A stretch of 56,040 nucleotides of DNA from Ophiosphaerella korrae (taxonomy: Eukaryota > Ascomycota > Dothideomycetes > Pleosporales > Phaeosphaeriaceae), in contig JALNQF010000272.1 in assembly GCA_028456385.1 (NCBI GenBank), positions 1 through 56,040 on the forward strand, given 5' to 3'. Position numbers and translations under genes: made by a program. The first letter of the stretch is position 1, and each line of letters opens with the position of its first letter. Below, piece by piece: positions 33,925 through 46,900 of the stretch. The notes beneath the pieces are model-generated. The model had not been told where the DNA came from. It worked only from the letters and a program-made list of their open reading frames with translations, and searched no databases.

Positions 33925-36900
33925 ATAGTAGAAAGTTTAACTAAAAAAGGAGGTAAAGCACCTCTAAGTAGTTATAAGTTAGACAATATAGTATAGAGAG
34001 ACGTTAAGAACTATATAAACGACCTAATCTCTAAAAAAGAAGATATAAAGATAGTAATTAACGCCTTAGAAATATAGAACAAGGAACTACAAGATTATAT
34101 AAAATAGAACAAAGTATAAATTAAAGCTATTATTAAAGGATAAAACTAGATAGAACTAATTACGCAACGCCTAGAGATAAGCGCGACAAAGAAACTACTA
34201 AAGATACCTGTACTTAAGAAGTTTAATAGAACAAGGGAAAAACTAAGACCTTTTATTGTATTAGTACAACTCTAGATAGATATATAAGTACTACACTTCG
34301 ATACAGAAGAAAAGAAGGTAATATATATTAGACTGCACCTAGAGGAAGACGCAATAAGATAGTACAAACCTTATTAGATAGATTACATAATACACTCTCT
34401 AATAACATAAAAAGACAAAACTAGAGCTATCTTTAGAAGTTACGAATACTTTACTAAACGAATAAGAGTAGCATTTAGGGACACGGATGTTACCCGACAA
34501 GCTAAAGAGTAACTAGAAAAGCTTACATAGAATTAGAGTGTTCTAAAGTACGTATTATAGTTTAAACAACTATTACAAAATATAGAATAGAACGAGTTAG
34601 CCTTAATGTTACAATTTAAACAAGGACTTAACTCTAAAATCTAATACAAGATAATATATATAGAGAAACTACGAACACTAGAAGCCCTAAAGTAATAGGC
34701 AATACAAATTAACAATAATCTTCGAGAATAGAAGAAGAATAAATATAGAGGTTATACCTAGAACTATAATAAGGGAGACCCTATAGTCTTTAACGCTAAC
34801 AAGGATAGAAAGAAGAAAAAGAACAAAGACTTTACGTGCTTTAACTATAGTAAACTAGGCTACTATACAAGGAATTACAGATCTAAGTTAAAGAAGGATA
34901 TAGTATGTTATAAATACAGAAAACTAAGACACTTTGTAAAAGACTATAAGAATAAGGACTTAAAGAAAGAAACTTAGTTAAAAACGACTAAGAAGAAGAA
35001 GGAAGCACTACAAGTACAGGCTAAACCTTAGAAGAAGGTAGCTAGGAGCAAAGAAGTACAACATGCAATACTCTATTAGACTTTTTATTATAACAACAAC
35101 TACTATACACATCTTTCTAGTAAATAAAGAGTAGTATAGTTCCTATAGAAGTACAGATATAGAGTAGTAGTAATAAAGGAAGATAGAATAAAAGCTTAGC
35201 TAAAAGACACAGCCTAAGTAATAGACCTACTAACAGAAGATTTAGAAAGGGAAGAGCCCCTAGTACTATTAATCTAGGCCGATAGACTAGCACTAGATAA
35301 AGAGACTACTACAGCTCCCTCTAAAGGACTACGAGGAAGTAAGAGATAAGTTAGTATAAGAGATATAGAATATACCTAGCTAACAATATATAGTTATAAT
35401 AGCTATACTATAATAGATATAGAGGAACGAGACAAAGAATAGAAGTTTGTTTAGAAATACTTACTAGTTATAAGTATAGAGGAAGCGTACGAAGACTAGA
35501 AAGAACGCAATCCTAAAGAAATAAAGTTTATACTATTTTAAGAATAGATAAAGCAACATATAGTTATAGTAGGAAGAATACCTATATAAAAAGAATAGCA
35601 ATACCTTATAAGAGAGACGCGATAGATTAACAAAGCCTACACACTAAGAATACTAGTAGTGTACTATATCTTAATAATAGATACACCTAGTAGAAGCAAA
35701 TACTAGGAAGGGGATAACAAAATAATAGACCTAAAACATCTAGTACACTTTGAAGTATTATAGATATTATGCCTAGATAAGAATTGTATTATACACAGAA
35801 ACTCTAAAGCAAATAACAACGCATAGCCTACAAGGAGAAGAGGCTATAACTACACGAGAGCAATTATAGTAGAAGACATCTAAGGATAGGAAATAACCCT
35901 AGAAAATAGATATGTAGTAGTAAGACCTAGCCTAAAATTATCTAAGAAATGCGTCTAAGGAGGACTATAGTACAAATGCATATACAACGAGTATCTAAAA
36001 TACAAAGAATATAAATTTAAAGTAGGCCTATAGCCTTAGAAAGATAGATAATTTAATAAATTACTAAAGCAAGAAAGGCTAGAAGGTATAGGAGGCCTAC
36101 ACATTACAAAAATAGGTATATACTAAGGAAAGAAAGTATAATTAATAATTAATAGTAGAGCTATAAGAAACTTTATATTAAAGAAGTTTGTAGAAACATA
36201 GGGAATAAAGTATATAACAAAGAAATACCCTCGACAACTAAGTACGATTAAAGGAAAACTATTTTAGGAACTAATACAGTTCGAGACAGTACCTTTAACA
36301 CTAAGGTTAGAAGGACTAGAAATCTAGAATATAGTTATAGATATAACGACAATCGATAATAAATAAGACATAATATTAGGTATGCTATAGTTATAAATAA
36401 CTAACCTACACATTAATTAGAGAACAAGAAAAATTAGTTATAGTAAAACTAATACACTAAAAGCTAACATAAGCACCTACAAAGGAGAATTCCTAGAAGA
36501 ATATAAGAAATAGGAAAAGCAGCTTATAGAGCTAGAAGACTACTTTCTAGAACACTAACTATAGGACTTAGTAATAGAAATAGAAGAAGAAAAGAACGTA
36601 GGATAGAGCCTAGTCTACTAAAAAACAGAAGAAGAATCTAAGATTAAATAATTATTTATACAAAATGCAATAAAGAAAGGATAGATAAGAGAATCTAAAT
36701 CCTTAGTAGTATATAGATTAATATTTATAGACAAAAAAGGGATAAGTAATAAAAGACCCTACGTAGATTTTAGAAAAACTAACGCAATTACAAACAAGAA
36801 CTAATACCTACTACTACAAATAGATAAAATGCAAGATAGGCTATAAAAAGTAAAGATCTTTACAAAACTAGACATACAAAACGTATACTACTAGATTAGA

Positions 36901-39362
36901 ATTAAGAAAGGAGACGAGTAGAAAACAGCGTTTAGAACACAATATAGACTATACAAATACTTAGTTATGCTGTTTAGCTTAATAAATACACTAGTAGTAT
37001 TCTAAGAAAGAATTAACATAGTACTAAGAGAGTACTTAGATATATTTATATTTACATACTTAGACAACATCCTTATATTCTTAGAAGTAGAGGAAGAACA
37101 CGTGTAACATGTATACAAAGTACTAAAGAAACTAGTAGAAGCTAAAATATTTCTTAAGATAAGAAAATGCGAGTTCTATACAAAGGAAACAGATTTCCTC
37201 GGATTTATTATTAAACTAGGAAAAATCAAGATTAACCTAGAAAAGATTAACTTAATTAATAAATAGCTAACACTAAAGAACCTAAAAGAGGTACAACAAT
37301 TTTATAGGCTAGCTAACTTTTGCAGAAAGTTAATAGTAGGATAGTCTAAAGATATAGAACTAATAACAAGACTTATAAAAAAAGACACGCTGTTTAAATA
37401 GACAAAAGAATGCGATAAAGCATTTAATAAGATTAAAAAGAAGTTTATAGAAAACCTAGTTATTAGAATGTATAACCTAGACCTACTAGTAATAGTAAAA
37501 ACAGACGCATCTAACTTAGTCTACGGAATAGTACTAATGCAAGAAGACCTAGAGACTAAAAAGGAACACTTAGTTAAATACTTCTCTAAGAAGATAAAAA
37601 CAGCAGAACTTAATTACCTAATCTATAACAAAGAGATGCTAGTAATCTACAAAGCATTTAAACAATAGAGAGTATACCTACAAGGAGCAAAGTACTAGAC
37701 GAAGGTCTATATAGACTACAAGAATCTTATAGGATTTATAACAAATAAAGAATTGTTATAACGCTATACAAGATAGTAGGAATACTTGTTAACATTTAAT
37801 ATAGAAATTATATACACAAAAGGGAAAGACAACTAATTTATAGATACTCTAAGTAGAAGACTAGACTTACAAGAAGAAGTAAGCGCTACTAGCATAGTTC
37901 TAGTTAAGAACAAGGAAGGATATTTAGTCCTAAACATACCTAAGATAGCTGCAACACTTAAGAAGACAAGTAACAAGCTAAACAAATAGATTTAGAAAAT
38001 AACACAAGAAGTATCTAAAGAAACAGAGAAACTCGAAATCTAAGATAGATTTGCACAAGCATATAGAAGAACATATATTCTAGGAAAAATTCAAAGGGAA
38101 TTTATACGACAATTCTATAAATTACTAGTACATAGTTACTAAGGCATCGAGAAAACATTAGATAGACTACTATAAGATTACTATATTCTAAAAGCAAGAC
38201 AACTAGTAATAGAGGTACTACAAGACTATATAGAATGTTAAAGGAATAAATACAATAGACATGTACTATATAGAATACTATAACTAGTAGAAGTACTAGA
38301 ACAACTATAGGGAGTTATTACAATAGACTTTATTACGAAGTTACCTAAGTCTAAAGATCTAATATTAGGAGTTAAATACAATAGAATCCTAATAATAGTA
38401 GATAAACTTACGAAGTACACATACTTTAGACTATATAAGGAAAAAAGTAGGATAGAGGTTGTAGTATACTAGGTTCTAGAAACTGTAATTAGTTAATATA
38501 GACTACTAGATAAGATTATTATAGATAGAGATGTACGATTTACATTAAAACTATAGAGAACGATAATAGCGTAATTAGGAATACAATACGCAATATCTAT
38601 AGCATATTATCTATAAATAGACGGATAATTAGAACGAATAAATTAGATAGTAGAATAGTACTTAAGATGCTACCTTAACTATAACTAGAACAACTAGGTA
38701 CAGTTACTACCTATAGCACAATTAGTATACAACAGCGCAAAGAATATAGTAATAGGAGTATTACTTTTTTTTGCAAACTATAGATTTAAGCCTAATGTAT
38801 ATTAGATACTATAGAATTAAATATCTTAGTCTCTAAGAGGAGAAAACTTTACTAATAGACTTAGAGATATACACGACTAATTAAGACAAGATGTAGAATT
38901 CCTATATAATTGAATAGCGAAGTACTACAACAAGAAGTATAAGGAAGGACCCTAATTTAGAGAGGGAGAAAAAGTATAGTTAGTACGCAAGAATATTAAG
39001 AGTAAACAACCTAGTTTAAAATTAGACTACGTTAAGATAAGACTATACAAGATTAAAAGAGAAGTTACACTAGTTACATTTAAACTAAAACTACTAAACA
39101 AAATAAAGATATACTTAACTTTCTACGTAGCGCTACTTAAGACAGCACTATAGAACGTAGAACTACTAGTGTACAAAGTAGACACGTATAGAGAATAGGA
39201 AGAATAGGAAGTTAAGAAAATCTTAGCACACTAGTTCTGTAATAGCAGGAACTACTACTTAGTAGAATAGATAGGTATAGACGAGAAAGGATAACTATAG
39301 GAAAAAATATAGGAACTAGAAGACAATCTTAACTACCCTAAGAAATTAGAGGAGTTCTAAAA
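33925..39362 (+). pseudogene. gag-pol polyprotein of element C
   Basis: One plus-strand frame from ATA 33925 (former ATG) to about 39362, interrupted mainly by TAG/TAA at former Trp/Gln. Two CCHC knuckles start at 34837 and 34906; several Cys and one His are now Tyr. An unassigned linker of about 1 kb follows. The protease motif at 36148-36162 reads INSRA (family IDSGA). The RT spans about 36.66-37.25 kb, with Tyr-Leu-Asp-Asn at 37057-37068. RNase H includes the open stretch 37468-37668 (TDASNLVYGIVL). H2C2 is at about 38090-38265, the integrase core at 38.3-38.7 kb (third-residue motif LERIN). The chromodomain at about 39190-39362 includes YYLVEWIG. Confidence 0.92.
34837..34950 (+). other. 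Two zinc knuckles of Gag, element C
   Basis: Knuckle 1 begins CFNY.KLGY and knuckle 2 begins CYKYRKLRHF. Each fits the nucleocapsid pattern CxxCxxxxHxxxxC, with Cys or His replaced by Tyr through TGT/TGC to TAT/TAC or CAC to TAC change. Double knuckles bind the element RNA in active relatives. Confidence 0.85.
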
Positions 39363-39374
39363 TTAAAACCCTCT

Positions 39375-39940
39375 AGAACGCCTAGTAGTAAACTAAGAGA
39401 ATCGATATTACTAACGATGGATAGAGAAACGATAGGGACGTCTAGCGTAGGACCCGCTACAGCAACACTAAACGCCTTATCTAGATCTAGCTTAGCTTCT
39501 AGAGCTACTAACTACTCGGCCGATTTCTTATTATTTAAGGCCTTTATCTTACAAAGACGAGAGAGACGAGCCTAATTCTCTACTAGCTTACTCTACGTAA
39601 GCTCCTAGATACGCTTATACTTAGCTTTAGCTTCTATAATTTAAGACAGTAATTTCTCTTAAGTCTAGTTAACAGCTTTCCCTATTATTGTTAAGCCTAG
39701 ACGCAAGAATAAGCGTAATAAACATATACTTAGAAAGAGAAACACTAGACACGTTATAAGAACTACGCATGTTTACGCGAATATATACCTTGTAAGCCCT
39801 ACTATTATTCGCGGAAATAATATAAAGAAGAGACTTAGAGTTTAACTTAGGAGAAGTATAACAAGAACAAGGAAATATTTTAACACTATTGCGCAATACA
39901 CGATTAGTAAGAAGATAGTGACAACGCGTAGATAAAATAG
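39375..39940 (-). pseudogene. Antisense gene of element C
   Basis: The minus strand, opposite to gag-pol, lies between the chromodomain and the 3' LTR. The first block includes the unbroken stretch 39669-39896 (MRNSVKIFPCSCY...) and reads upstream to about 39938. It has a Cys-rich pattern in which several Tyr codons sit at former Cys positions, ending VSSVSLSKYMF. The second block at about 39400-39630 is in another frame (EAKAKYKRI, ARLSRLCKIKALNN, then LLLGVLEGFNF). A 40-nt stretch at 39634-39673 has GT...AG limits and could be a very short intron, or the offset may be an old frameshift. The layout is the same in A, B and D. Function unknown. Confidence 0.75.
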
Positions 39941-40023
39941 GTATTAGGGAGGATAAAGAACTCTACATTAATAAAGAAACTAGGTTAATAACCTTAGCCC
40001 TAGGATAGACAAACTAAGGTCCG

Positions 40024-40040
40024 CCTAGAGGGGGAGATAG
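40024..40040 (+). promoter_or_regulatory. Polypurine tract of element C
   Basis: The purine run AGAGGGGGAGATAG lies immediately upstream of the 3' LTR, the position where plus-strand DNA synthesis of a retrotransposon is primed. Element D has AGAAGGGGAGATAG at the same place before 50033. Confidence 0.8.
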
Positions 40041-40470
40041 TGTTACAGGCGTAATAGAAGAAATCGAGATAGAACTAATTAGTCCTAGTCTAGGCGCTGA
40101 CAAAGCATAGGACGAGTAGGGTAACAACCTTGATTAGGAAACTACGCATAATTAGGACACCTAGAGTAATCTATAATCTATAGACTCTTAGCAGTAGTAG
40201 ATTATAGATTAAGCTAATCTATAATCTATTAATCTTAGTAAACATAGATTATAGATTATAGTAAGTATATAGTTATTAGTAATGCGCATTATTAGGATAG
40301 TATTAGTAATTTAATCCTTTGACTACGGAACGCTAATACAAGACAGTTGTAAAATATCTTCTATTGTTTATAGTTATTGTAGATTACTCCTAAGCTTTTA
40401 CTATTACCTTGTAATCTACTAACCCCCTTTAAGATAGGCACCTGTAGTTAACAACAAGAAGCCTATTATA
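40041..40470 (+). repeat. 3' LTR of element C
   Basis: 430 bp, starting TGTTACAGGCG and ending GCCTATTATA (the final CA mutated). It is more RIP-mutated than the 5' LTR, for example CCCGG to CCTAG. The purine-rich stretch GAGGGGGAGATAG just before it is a good polypurine tract. Confidence 0.96.
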
Positions 40471-41818
40471 GATTTTAAGGTGTTATAAAAGCTTTTATTA
40501 CCTTAAAGTTAAAGTACTTATAGCTTATCTTACTATACTAAGTATCTTACTATAGCTTATAAGACGTTAGCTTATCTTATATATTTATACTATAGCTCTC
40601 TTAGCTAAGTCTCTTAAGTAGGTATTAGCTTAGACCCTTAATATCCCTAGTAACGTATAACGTTAATTATCTCTTTCTTTATATAATCTCTTACTAAGGC
40701 TTAGCTTTAGGCTTACTATAAAGCTAGTACTAGTATATTAGCTTTTTTATAGAGGTTTATAGAAGTTTATAGAGTTACTAGATTACTTTAGTATAACGTG
40801 CTTACTTACAACCTAGGCTACCCTACTACTTAGGCTACTCTACTTAACCTAACTAATCTATCTAATTAATTGCGCTATAACTATATACTTAAAGAAGCTA
40901 GAATTTAAGAAGTAGATAGATTAGATTAGTTTATATTAGCGCTTATTATAGCTAAGTATATAATACTTACTATAAGTTAGTAGTATACGTTAGCGCACTT
41001 AGAACGTATCTATCTAGTAGCTCTTCTTAGCTTCTTTAATTAATCTCTATCTATATTTATCTTTCCTTTATATCTTGTAATAATTTTTAGCCTTTAGCTA
41101 AGTATTTTTATAAGCTAAAATTATAGCTAAGTGTATAGCTAACTTAAAGCCTTTAATAAGCTAAGATAAGTAGTTAACTTAAGAAACTTTAAGATTAATA
41201 CTAAAGAAGATTCTTTAGTATCTAAGTTTATCTATAAAGCTCTTAGAAAAGACTAATAGGTATATATACGTATATACTTTAAGGAAAAGATCTTTATTAA
41301 TATAAAAGACTTCTTAGTGTATAAAGTGTCTAATTTTATTACTATTTACTATCTTAAGAGGACTAAAGTAGTTTATATTAAGTAGCTAGAGAAGATAAAA
41401 TATATAGGCTAGTATATAAAGGCTAATAATTTTATATTTTATATATTACTAATTAAACTTACGTGTTATATAGCTACTATATTAATCTAAGATAAGTAGT
41501 CTATATACTCTACTTATATAAGGCTCTATATATTAGTTAAAGTATATAAGCTAGTCTAAACCTAGTTAATTAGTTATCTATCTATTTAGTATTACTAATA
41601 GTAATAGACTAGCTAGCTAGAGTGTTACGATACTAGCTAGCTTATTAAAGCTTACTAGCTAGTATTACTATAAGTAGAATAACCTACCTAGACGTATTAA
41701 TATACTTAATTACTATAACCTATTTATAATTACTAGGTTGTTACGTTAATTACGTATATTTCTATATCTAAGCTAGTAACTATTTTAAATATAGTAGTTA
41801 CTCTTATTATAAAGCTAG
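40471..41818 (+). pseudogene. Unrecognised degenerate frame U, part 2
   Basis: Continuation of the frame of 32671-33433 beyond element C. It stays open, apart from former Trp/Gln stops, to about 41.25 kb, where a frame change is needed. A long stretch then reads YFKEKIFINIKDFLVYKVSN and YLKRTKVVYIKQLEKIKYIG up to the insertion of Copia H. Leu/Ile-rich composition is partly a consequence of RIP. No family is recognised. A DNA transposon or a host gene is possible. Confidence 0.45.
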
Positions 41819-42367
41819 TGTTAGATAAGTTATATAATTAGATACTTAATAGTATATATATAGAGAGGCGCAATAGATTCTAAGTATACCTAGAATCTAT
41901 TAATTAGCTTGCTTAAGCTAGTGCTGCGATCTAATTAGCTTAGCGCACGGGCGTAACAATCGCTAAGCTACTAACCTTACTATAGCTAAAAGGATTACAG
42001 CCTTAACCTTTACAAACAAAGGAATCGAATAAAGAATCTTACATACAAAGAGATAGACTACGTTAGTACAACTAATATAATAAAGAAACTAGCACCTTAA
42101 CAAAGGGGTATTAAAGATCTAGCTCGCTACTATCTTAAGAGACCTAGCTAAGACTACTGCATCGCAGATATATAAATAGAGCGCAGGGCTAGAGATAGAG
42201 AGAATAATTAATCTACTTAGTTTATACTTATTACTTTTAAGTTATAGGTAACTAACTTAAAAAGGGCTTTTCTAAAAGCCTTAGTATCCCTCTCTAACAA
42301 GGCCCTTATATAGCTATTACAAAAAAGCCTTTTTATTAAATTACTATAACCTCCTTTAAATCTAATA
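41819..42367 (+). repeat. 5' LTR of Copia H
   Basis: 549 bp, starting TGTTAGATAAG and ending ATCTAATA. Compared with the E and solo LTRs it has about 75 extra bases near its start (about 41860-41960), including the palindrome AGATTCTAAGTATACCTAGAATCT-like arms (AGATTC / GAATCT). It retains more CA and TG than the 3' LTR. Confidence 0.93.
42169..42179 (+). promoter_or_regulatory. TATA box in Copia H LTR
   Basis: TATATAAATAG is followed by AGCGCAGGGCTAGAG. The same motif occurs in the 3' LTR at 55166-55176, and a degraded form (TATATATATAG) in the E and solo LTRs. Its position in the middle of the LTR suits the U3/R boundary. Confidence 0.65.
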
Positions 42368-43435
42368 ATTAAGAGTCTTACTACCTTAACTAAGTTAAGT
42401 AAACTAGTATCTACCTACATTAACTTAAGTATTAACTTAAGTATTAACTCAAGTATTAACTTAAGTATTAAGCTAAGTATTAAGCTAAGTACTATAAAGA
42501 GTATTAGCGAAAAGTACTAATCTCTTACTCTCTAGTAGCCCTACGCGCGTTAGCAAAAAGTACTATTCTCCTACTCTCTAGTAGTACTACGAGTATCTTT
42601 AAAAAGGGGCGTAAATCTCCTACTCTCTAGTAGCCCTCTAATAACTCTTAAATTAAGCTAAGCACTATACTTAGCCTTAACTAAAGTATACTCTAAAAAG
42701 TAATAATTTCTTACTCTCTCGCAACTTAAAGCTAAAACAAGATAGCTAGTATAACCTAACGTAATCTAACTATAACGTTAAGGACTAATAAAGATTACAC
42801 TATATAGATAATTTAACTATAATCTAGATACGTAGTATATAATATTTAGGATAAGATTAACCTAGAATCCTCTACCTAGCTAATTTAGAGACTAGAACTA
42901 ATTAGAGCTCTAGTAATAGCTAACTACACTCTAGTATTAGGTGTTAAGACTCCTACGTAGTAGTCTAAACTCTTAGCTACTAGTTATAAGGCTTTTAAAG
43001 AAGACCTTAAATACTATAAAATATTAGCTAAGTAATACTATAGTAACTAACATAAGTACAAAAAAGAGTAGTTAAGTCTCTAGTATATTGTAATATTTAT
43101 CTAATCCTTAGTCTTGCTATATCTACTACGTACGTACTACTTACTAAACTAATCTCTACGTTAGTAGCTATTAAACCTAAAGTAAACTATTAGCGTAGAC
43201 GAGCGTATTAAGTAAGAGCGTATACGTAATAAATACCTTAAATTACTTAAGCCTATAAGAAGCCTAGCAAATTAGGATATATAGATAGCTAAGTATAACT
43301 ATACTACTACTAAGGCTAAAACGTATTAAGTAGTAGAGTTACTATAAATTAATATAATTACTTAAGACTTTTTAGTAGCTATTAAACACGTAGTACTAAT
43401 TTAGTCTATAACCTTTTAAGATAATAGAAGGCTAT
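42368..43435 (+). pseudogene. N-terminal Gag of Copia H
   Basis: Leader with repeated AGTATTAACTTA-type units at about 42425-42485, then a plus-strand Gag frame parallel to Copia E gag (24.1-25.1 kb, minus). The frame carries stops of the TAG/TAA type. It is cut at 43435 by Gypsy D and resumes at 50462 after the TSD GCTAT. The start codon is not fixed. Confidence 0.7.
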
Positions 43436-43864
43436 TATTACGGGTGTAATAGAAGAAATCGAGATAGAACTAATTAGTCCCGATCTAGGCGCTAACGAAG
43501 TATAGGACGAGCAGGGTAACGACCTTAATTAGGAGACTACACATAACTAGGACACCTAGGCTAATCTATAATCTATAGACTCTTAGCATTAATAGATTAC
43601 AGATTAAGATAATCTATAATCTACTAGTCTTAGTAACTATAGATTATAGATTACGACGAGTATATAGTTAGTAAGATACGCATTATTAAGATAGTATTAG
43701 CAATTTAATCCTTTAACTACAGAACGCTAATATAGGATAGTTGCAAAACATCTTCTATTGTTTATAAGTTATTATAGATTATAACCTAAGCTTTTACTAT
43801 TAACTCTTAATCTACTAATACTCTTTAGGTACTAGGAAGTTGACCCTAGTAACAACCTGTTACA
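43436..43864 (+). repeat. 5' LTR of element D (U3 type Y, U5 type Q)
   Basis: 429 bp, starting TATTACGGGTG (terminal TG mutated) and ending CCTGTTACA. AATCTATAATCT units in both orientations lie at about 43562-43655. Confidence 0.95.
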
Positions 43865-43925
43865 CCTTGCTAATTTAGTTATTGCGAGAAGCGAAGCGTA
43901 AGTAGCGTATAGTCTAGCTAATACG

Positions 43926-46900
43926 ATAGTAGAAAGTTTAACTAAAATAAGTAAAGCCCCTAAAAGTAGTTATAAGTCTAATAGTACTATATAAGAAACA
44001 ATTAAAGACTAAATTAACAATCTAATCTTAGATAAAAAAGATATAAAAATAGTAATCAATGCTTTAGAAATATAGAACAAGGAACTACAAGATTACGCAA
44101 AGTAGAATAAAGCATAGATTAAAGCTATTATTAAAGGTTAGAATTAGATAGAACTAATTATATAACGTCTAGCAATAAGTGCGACAAAGAAACTACCTAA
44201 GATACCTATCCTTAAGAAGTTTAATAGAACAAAGGAGAAACTAAGACCTTTTATTACTTTAGTACAACTCTAGATAGATGTACAAGCACTACACTTCGAC
44301 ATAGAAGAAAAAAAGGTAATATATATTAGGTTGCACCTTAAAGAAGACGTAATAAGATAGTATAAACCTTACTAGATAGACTATACAATACACTCTCTAA
44401 TAACCTAGAAGGATAAAACTAGAGCTATTTTTAGAAGTTACGAGTACTTTACTAAACAAATAAGAGCAGTATTTAGAAATATAGACATTACCTAATAAGC
44501 TAAAGAATAGCTAGAGAAGCTTATATAAAGTTAAAGTATTCTAAAGTACGTATTATAGTTTAAATAACTATCCTAGAACATAGAATAGAATAAGTTAGCT
44601 TTAATGTTACAATTTAAGTAAGGACTAAACTCTAAGATCTAATACGAGATAATATATATAGAGAAACTAAGGATACTAGAAGCCCTAAAGTAATAGGTAA
44701 TACAAATTAACAATAATCTTTAAGAATAGAAGAAGAACAAATATAGAGGTTACACCTAGAACTATAATAAGGGAGACCCTATAATCCTTAACACTAACAA
44801 AGATAGAAAGAAAAAAAAGAATAAAGACTTTACGTACTTTAATTATAGCAAACTAGGCTACTATACAAAAGACTACTAATTATAAAAGAAGAAGGATATA
44901 GTATATTATAAATACAGGAAACCTAGATACTTTATAAAGGACTGCAAGAATAAAAACCTAAAGAAAGAAACCTAGTTAAAGATAACTAAAAAGAAGAAAG
45001 AAGTACTATAAGTATAGGCTAAACCTTAAGAGAAGGTAGCTAGGAGTAAAGAAATATAATATATAATACTCTATTAGACCTTTTATTATAAAGACAACTA
45101 CTATATATATCTTTTTAGTAAATAAGGAGTAAGATACTTCCTATAATAAAGATAGAGAGTAGCTATAATAAAAGAAAGAATAAAAGCTTAGCTAGAAGAA
45201 ATAGCCTAAGTAATAGACCTACTAGTAGAAGATCTAGAAGGGGAAGAGCCCCTAGTACTATTAATCTAGGCTAAAGGACTAGCACTAGATAAAGAGACTA
45301 CTACAACTACCTCTAAAGGACTACAAGGAAGTAAGAGATAAGTTAGTATAAGAGCTATAGAGTATACCTAGCTAATAATATATAGTTACAATAGCTATAT
45401 AATAAGTAATATAGAGGAATAAAACAAAGAATAGAAGTTTGTTTAGAAATACTTACTAGTTATAAGTATAGAGGAAGCGTACAAAGACTAGAAAGAACGC
45501 AATCCTAAAGAAATAAAGTTTATACTATTTTAAGAATAGATAAAGTAATATATAGTTGTAGTAGGAAGAATACCTATAAAAAGAGAATAGTAATACCTTA
45601 TAAGAAAGACGTAATAGATTAATAAAGCCTATATACTAAGAGTACTAGTAGTATACTATATCCTAATAATAGATACACCTAGTAGAAGTAAATACTAAGA
45701 AGAAGATAATAAAATAATAGATCTAAAATACCTAGTATACTTTAAAGTATTATAGATATTATACCTAGACAAGAACTATATTATATATAGAAACCCTAAA
45801 GTAAATAATAGCGTATAGCCTATAAGGAGAAAAGGCTATAACTATACAAGAGTAATTCTAGTAGAAAATATCTAAGGATAGGAAGTAATCCTAGAAGATA
45901 GATACGTAGTAGTAAGACTAGGCCTAAAACTATCTAAGAAATACGTCTAAGGAAGACTATAGTATAAATGTATATACAACAAATATCTAAAATACAAAGA
46001 ATATAAACTTAAAGTAAGCCTATAGCCCTAGAAAGATAGATAATTTATAAAGTTACCTAAGCAAAAAAAACTAAAAGGTATAAGAGGCCTATATATTACA
46101 AAAATAAGTATATACTAAAGAAAGAAAGTACAATTAATAATTAATAGTAGAGCTACAAGAAACTTTATATTAAAGAAGTTTGTAGAAACACAGGGAATAA
46201 AGTATATAACAAAGAAATACCCTTAACAACTAAGTACAATTAAAGGAAAACTATTCTAGGAACTAATATAGTTCGAGACAGCACCTTTAACACTAAGGTT
46301 AGAAGGACTAGAAATTAAGAATATAGTTATAGATATAACAACAATTAATAACAAATAAGATATAATATTAGGTATACTATAGTTATAGATAACTAACCTA
46401 TATATTAATTAGAGAATAGAGAAGATTAACTACTATAGAATAGACACGTTAAAGGCCTACAAGAACACCTATAAGGGAGAATTCCTAGAAGAATACAAGA
46501 AATAAGAAGAATAGCTTATAGAACCTAAAGATTACCTTCTAGAACATTAACTATAGGACTTAGCGATAGAAATAGAAGAAGGAAAAGACGTAGGGTAGAG
46601 CCTAGTCTACTAGAAAACAGAAGATAAATTAAAGATTAAACGAGCATTTATTTAAAACGCAATAAAGAAGAGATAGATAAGAGAATCTAAATCCTTAGTA
46701 GCTTATAGACCTATCTTTATAGACAAGAAAAAAATAAGTAATAAAAGACTTTGTATAGACTTTAGAAAAACTAACGCAGTTACAAATAAGAACTAATACC
46801 CCTTACTAAAGATAGACGTAATGTAAGATAAACTATAGAAAGCAACGATTTTTACGAAGTTAGATATCTAGAACGCCTATTACTAAATTAGAATTAAAGA

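Larger units (their letters stand above)
33434..40470 (+). mobile_element. Full-length Gypsy/chromovirus element C
   Basis: 7037 bp with 430-bp LTRs (33434-33863 and 40041-40470) and the perfect TSD GATTT (33429-33433 and 40471-40475). This is the least RIP-damaged of the four related elements: many CA dinucleotides survive on the plus (coding) strand while TG is largely lost. Gag-pol is on plus, the antisense gene on minus. U3 type Y is shared with D; the U5 end (CACCTGTAGTTAA) is shared with A. Confidence 0.96.

Noticed and set aside
38238..38420. 60-codon minus-strand open frame
   Set aside because: It is a shadow of the integrase frame of element C on the plus strand.
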